Shown here: positions 57,440 through 64,000 of the stretch, piece after piece
How the letters are laid out: each line of letters begins with the position of its first letter
How positions within the stretch are numbered: position 1 is the first letter of the stretch
Assembly: GCA_946894095.1 (NCBI GenBank)
Contig: OX335643.1
Coordinates: 4,327,036-4,391,035, forward strand
Source: Incurvaria masculella
Lineage: Eukaryota; Arthropoda; Insecta; Lepidoptera; Incurvariidae
Reading direction: 5' to 3'
DNA: 64,000 nucleotides
Notes under the pieces: generated by a model
What the model was told of the DNA's origin: nothing
Databases searched by the model: none
The model's input: only the letters and a program-made list of their open reading frames with translations
Translations under genes and position numbers: made by a program

Positions 57440-58150
57440 CCCCGCTTCACTCTGCAGGGCTACACCTCAAGAGACACCCCACCATACCTCGGCGACACCC
57501 CGCTACACCTTGAGACACTCCGCTATACATCGGCGACACTCCGCTACACATCGGCGACACTCCGCTACACATCGGCGACACTCCGTTACACCTAGGCGAC
57601 ACTCCGCTACATCTAGGCGACACTCAAGCGCCAAACCACCGGTGACACATTGCTTCACATTGGCGACACTTTGCTACACATCGGCGTCACTGCAGCGTTT
57701 CAACGTCCGTCTGTTTCAACCCGGCGACATCCCATAGGGTTACCAGCGTCACTACGCTACACCCCAGCAACACTGATGCACTTGAACGACACTCCCTAAC
57801 ACCGCGGCGACACTGCAGCTACACCTCACTACACCTCAGGCGGGGTACTATGGACACTTATATATATGGGTAACACACTGCTGCACCTTCTGTAATACAC
57901 ACCGGCGATACTACACTACACTTCGGCGACACCTCCAGTGACTCCGCATCACTACACTTCAGTGATTCTCCAGAGTACTTCAACTGTGATGCTCTATCAC
58001 AGTTAGGTCACACTCCGCTACACCTCGGCGACACTAATAAGTACTACTACACTATACAGCTACTCCAAACTCCACTACACCTCTACACACACATACACAC
58101 TACATCAATACACCTCCAGCGACACTTTGCTTCACTTCAGTTACACTGTA
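57440..58150 (+). repeat. 21-bp minisatellite in the probable swm 3'UTR
   Basis: Clean units CCGCTACACATCGGCGACACT from about 57520 to 57620, then increasingly degenerate CTACACCTCGGCGACACT-like units. Starts about 20 nt after the stop codon. Two non-swm frames stay open across it only because the unit is a multiple of three. Confidence 0.85.
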
Positions 58151-58253
58151 TATCATCTTGCAGTATTGTATCGCAAGAAACTTTCTAATACTTGTATCGA
58201 TGAGAGCGGATTATATGAGCACCATACATGTATTTTTTAATTCATGCAAAACT

Positions 58254-58259
58254 AATAAA
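58254..58259 (+). terminator. candidate poly(A) signal of swm
   Basis: AATAAA about 830 nt after the stop codon, beyond the 3'UTR minisatellite. Other AATAAA hexamers occur further on (for example 60850-60861), so a longer 3'UTR is possible. Confidence 0.35.
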
Positions 58260-59924
58260 GACAAGTGGCAACCATAATTATATCTGGTCCAAAGCATCGG
58301 TTAACCATTATTTGATGTGAAGGAATGAAACGAAAGAGAACAGGTGCATTTTATAAAGGTTAAGGAAAACATTGTGAACTACATGGTGGTATTTAAGTTG
58401 CAGTACAAGACTTTTCACAAGCAGAATCACTCCCATTTCTCTGATATTGGCACACAACTTTGTCAAAATGACATCAAAACAGCTAAAGGTGGGTGAAAGT
58501 CTTGAAAATTCTGGTCAAAAACTACCACTACCAAAAGAAGAAATGTTTGGTTTAATTTCGTGTATGATCGCCATTTCGGTCCATTTGTTTATTGTTCTAT
58601 TCTTTCGTGTGATTTCTATCTTCACTTGGAAAGTTAGAGTGAGACAGATCCACAACATTGCAATACGAATGTACACGAGATGTGTATATATTTTTTTAAG
58701 GAAATTACTTGTTTTATTAACAAGTGTGTTTTATCTGTGCGGTTACCCTAGACTTAATTATTTAAATTATTATGTATGTTATTTTATATTCTGTGACCGA
58801 GAGGTGCGGACGTTTTAATTAATTGTATTTTTTCACATCACATTCGACTTTGAGTCATAATGAACTAGTCTTCTGGTGTCAAGCACTCGTGAATGTACCG
58901 TTATAGTCTGCATTGAATACGAGATGGAAAAAGATCCATCCAATGAACTTCAAGGTGATTCTGGAGTAAAAAAAAATTTTCTCATACGATTTGCGATACT
59001 ACGAATAATAAAAATCGCATATTGTAGCTCAGACTACAAGTACATCATGGTAATAAAAGAGTAGCAAAAATTACATCCTGTCCTTATCTGCTCGCTAACA
59101 AATTACTCGATTCAAAACAAGAGAAAAAAATACGAGAGGGGTCGTGGGACACCCGGTAGGTACGATGTTCCTTTTGCCGTAAATTATTCGCACAGGTTCT
59201 TTTTCACGCAATTTTAAAACTGACATACGTCAAAGAATATCAATCCATTCTGTCATCCCATAGTAGTACTCGAAGCAAAGTGCCGAAGTATGGGATGACA
59301 GTTCAGATTCGAGTAATTTTTTAGTGTTGCATCAGTGTCGCTGTTTCTCCTTCGATCTTCAGAATCACCATGCAGTGCATCGTCTCACTTCCGTAACTGA
59401 ATTGTTCTGCTGTAGAAATTTGAGGCTAGGTTTTGCTGGGTTGCCATTGCAAAGATAGATTCTAGCATTAGCTAATATTTTTTATATATGTATGGTAAGA
59501 TGTTAGAGGTAAGTGTTAGCCTTGTGTGATGACCTCAGAGCCGAGTGCTTTCTGGACTAAGTCCGTTTTGCCCTCAAGTGGTTTTGTGTTAAGATCCAAA
59601 TACATGCTTTGAGTCGGTCTGATCGTCCCCAAGTGGTCCTATTAGTTTTTTAATAATATATTCTCTGTAGTCATCGATTTTGAAAACGTGAACAATTCTC
59701 TTAACTTAATTTAAAGATAGTCTAAAATGTGCCTTATTGCACCTCAACATATTTTTAATTTGTCAGTAATTATCGTCTTTACCATGGAGAATGCTCGTCA
59801 GTGTTGCATAACGCTGTCCCTCCGGCCCCTTTCTACCTTCGCTCAACACGGAGCTGGCAGAAAATGCACAATTCACAGTCGACTTTCCAAAAGTAAGAAC
59901 ACACTGATCCTCTAGATCCTTTAT
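58260..59924. other. 3' flank of swm
   Basis: May still be 3'UTR. Holds a 117-codon frame from an ATG at 58468 with one hydrophobic segment (LISCMIAISVHLFIVLFFRV), not recognised. Near 59245, CATTCTGTCATCCCATAGTA is partly mirrored by GTATGGGATGACAG 45 bp later, a small hairpin. Confidence 0.4.
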
Positions 59925-60100
59925 CTACAGGGTCGGTAAATAATGGAATGAATTCTCTTCTGGGGTGTTTCCCCCAAAGTACAACCTGGGGTCCTTGCAA
60001 ACATGGTTTGAAGAAGCACCTGGCCGGCCGGCATGGTTTTTGCAGGTCTCCTGAAAATTTTAAATCCCATGGGCGTCGTCGTGCCATATGCCACATGCCG
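59925..60100 (+). mobile_element. LINE C-terminal fragment
   Basis: GGTCGGTAAATAATGGAATG followed by CCCAAAGTACAACCTGGGGT and a CACCTGGCCGGCCGGCA block; same family as the two fragments above. Confidence 0.55.
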
Positions 60101-60122
60101 CACTTAACATATATATGTTTTT

Positions 60123-60203
60123 ATTTATAGTTTTTTCTACAAATGTGTCAATGTATAAAAACTAGTTTTTTCTACAAATGTGTCAACATATAAAAACTAG
60201 TTT
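60123..60203 (+). repeat. 39-bp tandem duplication
   Basis: TTTTTTCTACAAATGTGTCA followed by A(T/C)(G/A)TATAAAAACTAGT, twice. Confidence 0.8.
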
Positions 60204-61393
60204 TATGTTATTATTATTTTTTATTTCTGAAAGCGCATATGTGTACACTAAGAAAATGCTTACACATACTACATAATTAATCTCTGCGAATATGGGACGA
60301 TAAGAAAGCATGTTTTTGTAGCTTGCACATATTTGTAATATAACATAGGCGATTAGGATAATGTTTTACATATTAGCTTAAAAACACATTACAAGCTGAC
60401 AGTATTGGTTATATGAAAGTTCAAGTTTATTTTAAGTCAGTTTGCAATGTGTCGCTTGGTTGGAATTTCAAAGTTTTTAATCGTTTACTGTAGTCAAAAA
60501 GTACATGGGTACAAAGATAAAATATATTTGGTAGTAAAAAGAAAATACTTTGAAGTTTCCATCAACTCTTTTAAATTTTTTAGTCTTACGACGTTTATAA
60601 TACTTTTAAGATTCTCTGTAAGATTGAAGCCCTAGCTGTAGTTGTTTGAGCGATGTGCTTTGTGATGTGATGCAGAAATACAGATGAAAAAAAAAAAACA
60701 GTAACCATCCGTCATAAAAAATCAGCTTACAGACGGACAAAAGATATTTTTAAAAATACAAAACAAGTGTTGTAAGAGCGGTTCGCAGTCAAGAGAGTTG
60801 TTTTATGTTTGTAACACAAGAAAAAATGGACTTGTGCGTTTTGGTTTGTAATAAAAATAAAGACTGCAAAAAAATATGACCGCAAAAAAATACAAAATGA
60901 TTCAATGTTTCTTGGGTGCTGTACACTGCGACCTTGTAGCTTCCGCTACGGTCGATATTTTTTCAGCTTTTTCAGTACCACCACAAGTGAAGATGTGCGG
61001 CCAATTGTCACATGGTAAGTGAAAAAGAAGAAGCAGATGAAGCGTTCAATAAATATATGTAGGTATAATATTAAACACTATTAGTAGGATGCATTCACTA
61101 GGAGGGACTGTAGAATTCCAAATTATGGGTATACAGCCGGTGGCGAAATTTATAGACACAATACCCGCGAATGGTATGTTTTGCTGGTTCTGGTCCAGCC
61201 TTGCAGTATATTCGTAAAGTAGTTCTTTTTACTGAGCTATTTCTTCAAGTAATATGCCCTTGCTTGACAATTGATTATACATACATACATATGTATCACA
61301 TTCCTTGGAATGAGCGATGTACCTGCTTAGTAAGAAAAAGTGTATTTACTTGAGTGAAAAAGGTGTTTATTTGTTTGTGATGGGGGTATTCTG
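60204..61393. other. intergenic or distal 3'UTR, nothing recognised
   Basis: AT-rich with two AATAAA hexamers near 60850. No supportable gene. Confidence 0.4.
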
Positions 61394-61570
61394 TGAATGT
61401 ATGGCTAATATCACACCCACCTTCATGATATTAAACCCAAGACACCGCATTCCCGAAGGAATTAAGTGCCTTCCCTTTATGAGCACGGCTACATTGAACT
61501 GGGTGAAAAAAAAAACATTTTCGCTTCGCCCATCTTTTTATCCAATGTGATCGAACCGACCCGAAAAGGC
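61394..61570 (-). mobile_element. SINE 3' fragment
   Basis: Inverted body fragment with ATGGCTAATATCACACCCAC and GAGCACGGCTACATTGAACT. The head is absent. Confidence 0.78.
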
Positions 61571-61650
61571 TCCGAACCAGGGTATATCTACTAAACAAAA
61601 AATTTATGACTGAATGTATTGCTAGGCGCAAAACTCGAAAATGGCTATTT

Positions 61651-61971
61651 TTAACCGACTTCAAAAAAGGAGGAAGTTCTCAATTCGTCTGTATGTTTTT
61701 TTCTGTTTGTTACCTCATAACTTTTGCCTGGGTGAACCGATTTTAATATTTTTTTTTAAATGAAAGCTAGTGCTCCCATTTTAGTGGTCCCATTTTAATT
61801 TGGCTAAGTTCTGACAATAATATCCATGAGAAAATCATATAAGTCTTAAATTTGTATTAAGATGTGCACGACAAATGGACGAATAACTCAATATAACGCC
61901 AACCGTAATCGTAACTACAAAAATGGCTATTATTTTTTACTTTTTAGTGCTTTTTCTTTGAAGTCGGTTAT
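61651..61971 (+). mobile_element. AACCGACTTCAAA repeat, short complete copy
   Basis: Terminal TTAACCGACTTCAAAAAAGG and inverted TTTGAAGTCGGTTA about 320 bp apart. AAAATGGCTATT occurs at both ends. Confidence 0.75.
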
Positions 61972-63277
61972 TTTTTTTGTTAATATGTTTTTGTTGCGAA
62001 CATTCCACGAAGTCTGAGAAAGGTTCTCACCTATAATTGGACCCGATAGTTAACTGACCGTTTGACATTGAATAAGTGAGAACCTCAGCTAGTTCGTAAT
62101 ATAAAAAGTACTCCGAAAGTCAAACTGGAAATGAGGGAGAAGATATAAATAGAGAGAGAAGTTTATCTGGGCGACCATCTGTCTCCAAAGCTATGAACAG
62201 CAGTTCAGGATAAAACCTATGGCACATAAGAAATACTATCTTTCTTCGAAATTGTTTAAAATGAAAGTTTACAAAATCTGCAAAAAAAAAATATTAAAAA
62301 AATGAAAAGAGTCGGACTCGCACACGAAGGGTTATAAGTTACAAGACAGCACAAAAAAATCACATACATTTTTTATTTTATTTAAATTTTCACTAAATTG
62401 CCGCTAATAGAGATACATGGGTCAATCAACTTTTTCTTGTCTTACCAGGAAGAATTTTAAATAAATTACAACGTCAATTTTTTTACCTTGAATGACAATA
62501 AATAGCTAGCAAATTTATTATATTTTTTAATATTATTACATGCATTGCACTTTTTATATTTTAAATAGATTTTGAACCAAAAAAACTCGATAACGGGCGA
62601 TTAATATGTCCCTTGGACAACGAAAGTTAATATTTTTTTTAACGCAGAAGCACCAGTTAAAAGTAGAAAAACCCAGTTAAATTCTCTCATAGAATGAATA
62701 AATAGTTATGAAAAATATTTCTACTTCTTTCTGAACTGATAATCATTAATTTATTTTCAAATATCAAGTCTTTCGGACAACTGCTGACCAGTAACGGGTA
62801 TGAAAGTAATAATAAAATCAACAATGCAAATTAAAATGCCGAGTACCTTATAAAGTTGTGTTTATTGTTTACTAACAAAACCAATTTATTTATTTGGATT
62901 GAGCAAATTTTTTAACTTTACGGACAGATTAAGATTTTAATATCCAAAATTTGGGGACAAGGCGGTTGTCCAAGAGATATTAACGGTTGTCCATGAGACT
63001 ATATTCTTCATACAACTTTACTTTTTGTGTTGTCAAGGAAAAGGAAAAGAAAAGAAATAGTGGTAGTTCCAAACATTTATTACATATTTTCACAAAAATG
63101 TAGATTAATATGTTTTTGAAACTACATAATATTGTACCGGGCAACAAAAATTAACGAAAACTCAAATTCTGAGACATCAAATACCAAAAACTTAAAAATC
63201 ATCAAAATGAGTACAAAAATAACAAAAACTTCGAGAAAATAATTAACGCATACGCATTTTAAATAAAATTGAAGACC
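61972..63277. other. intergenic, nothing recognised apart from one repeat fragment
   Basis: Very AT-rich. Probable 3' flank of the - strand frame at the window edge. Confidence 0.4.
62308..62423 (+). repeat. GTCGGACTCGC repeat, degraded 5' fragment
   Basis: GAGTCGGACTCGCACACGAA then decayed family sequence with TTGCCGCTAATAGAGATACA. The GACG part is missing. Confidence 0.65.
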
Positions 63278-64000
63278 TCATTTCTCAAAAATTTGTATAT
63301 TACATGGGAACTTGTAATATACTTGTCCTCTTTTGTGCTCTAAATCTGGATTTGGCAGCTTTTTTATAATATCTTCATACGCAACATATGAAACATCTTT
63401 TTGGTTAAGCACAAACAGTTTCCCACCTTTGACGGCTTTAAGGAAAGTGACTTTAATCTCACCGTCATCTTCGATGTCACTTTGAGCAATACAAATATAA
63501 GTATACGATTTCCCTTTGGCACCGTAAACTTTGACAAGTAAATAATCTCCAGGTCCAGGTAATGTATTTTTTTGCCCTGATATAGATGGCCGCTGATCGT
63601 CATGGTCTCCAGATTTAGGTAAAGTGGAATTTTCGCACGATTCGGATTGCTGCTCTTTTTCGTTATCATTAAGTCCAGGTAAGTCAAGTCCAAGTGAGTT
63701 ATATTTGTTCACCGATGTAGACTCCTGCTGGTTTACATCATCACCGAGTCCAGGTACTTTGTTATTTTGCCTTGACACAGATGGCTGCTGTTCGTCATAA
63801 CCTTCAAGTCCAGGTAAATCACGTCCAAGTGAGATAAAATTGTTCACCGATATAGATCGATGCTGATTGACATCATCACAGAGTCTAGGTAAGTCATTAT
63901 TTTGCCTGGACATAGACGGCTGCCGTTCAACATAATCTCCAGGTCCAGGTAAGTCACGTCCAAGTGAGTTATAAGCCGGCACCGATGTAGAATGCAACTG
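63278..64000 (-). CDS. unrecognised partial reading frame with 22/44-residue repeats and a small C-terminal domain
   Basis: Open from the window edge (no start seen) to a stop at 63278, about 240 residues. The N-terminal 145 residues are repeats of about 44 residues made of two 22-residue halves, with recurring units such as NSLGRDLPGPGDYVERQPS and SRQNNKVPGLGDDVNQQ. The C-terminal 85 residues look like a compact beta-rich domain: YLLVKVYGAKGKSYTYICIA, then VTFLKAVKGGKLFVL, VSYVAYEDIIKKLP and VYYKFP. Small domains of this look occur at the ends of uncharacterised insect proteins, some linked to mobile elements; that link is inference from memory of the pattern. The frame is AT-rich, unlike swm exons. 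I do not assign a function. Confidence 0.6.
   Translation of the reverse strand, partial: QLHSTSVPAYNSLGRDLPGPGDYVERQPSMSRQNNDLPRLCDDVNQHRSISVNNFISLGRDLPGLEGYDEQQPSVSRQNNKVPGLGDDVNQQESTSVNKYNSLGLDLPGLNDNEKEQQSESCENSTLPKSGDHDDQRPSISGQKNTLPGPGDYLLVKVYGAKGKSYTYICIAQSDIEDDGEIKVTFLKAVKGGKLFVLNQKDVSYVAYEDIIKKLPNPDLEHKRGQVYYKFPCNIQIFEK

Noticed and set aside
57308..57737. Repeat proteins with RYTSATL or HRRHSAT units
   Set aside because: They are other frames of the 21-bp minisatellite after the swm stop codon.

Overview
This is nuclear DNA from a moth or butterfly. Compact, very GC-rich exons sit in long AT-rich introns full of dispersed repeats of a lepidopteran type: GTCGGACTCGC/(GACG)n repeats, AACCGACTTCAAA repeats, tRNA-headed SINEs and many MITEs. 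I cannot name the species. There are no bacterial operons or CRISPR arrays, and no free-standing tRNA or rRNA genes that I would call.

One host gene dominates: the orthologue of Drosophila swm (second mitotic wave missing; vertebrate RBM26/RBM27), on the + strand. I assembled 24 coding exons from 16978 to 57420. All junctions are GT-AG with matching phases. The total is 2985 nt, giving 994 codons plus a stop, close to human RBM26. The product has an N-terminal PWI-like domain, an RS/RE-rich region, a C-x8-C-x5-C-x3-H zinc finger, a proline-rich stretch, RRM1, a coiled coil, an Ala-rich stretch, RRM2 and an acidic tail ending RSWRR.

Layout. 1-16.9 kb is upstream intergenic DNA: a 0.4 kb tandem duplication carrying SINE tails, nested MITEs and three GACG-type repeats, with no convincing gene. 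17-57 kb is swm with repeat-loaded introns. Intron 16 holds an intact antisense Jockey-type non-LTR retrotransposon with a 12-bp target duplication. Intron 18 holds a SINE with a 5S rRNA-like head split by a TTAA-targeting MITE. Intron 20 holds a decayed mariner. 57.4-63.2 kb is the probable 3'UTR, which starts with a 21-bp minisatellite, followed by intergenic DNA. At the right edge, on the - strand, is a partial reading frame with about 22/44-residue repeats and a small beta-rich C-terminal domain that I do not recognise.

I see no new multi-gene system. The most interesting material is structural: a SINE body joined to two kinds of Pol III promoter head, transposon insertions whose empty sites can be read from related sequence, repeats lying within about 20-75 nt of several swm splice acceptors, a minisatellite seeded by a duplicated splice-donor region, and an identical 169-bp inverted repeat.
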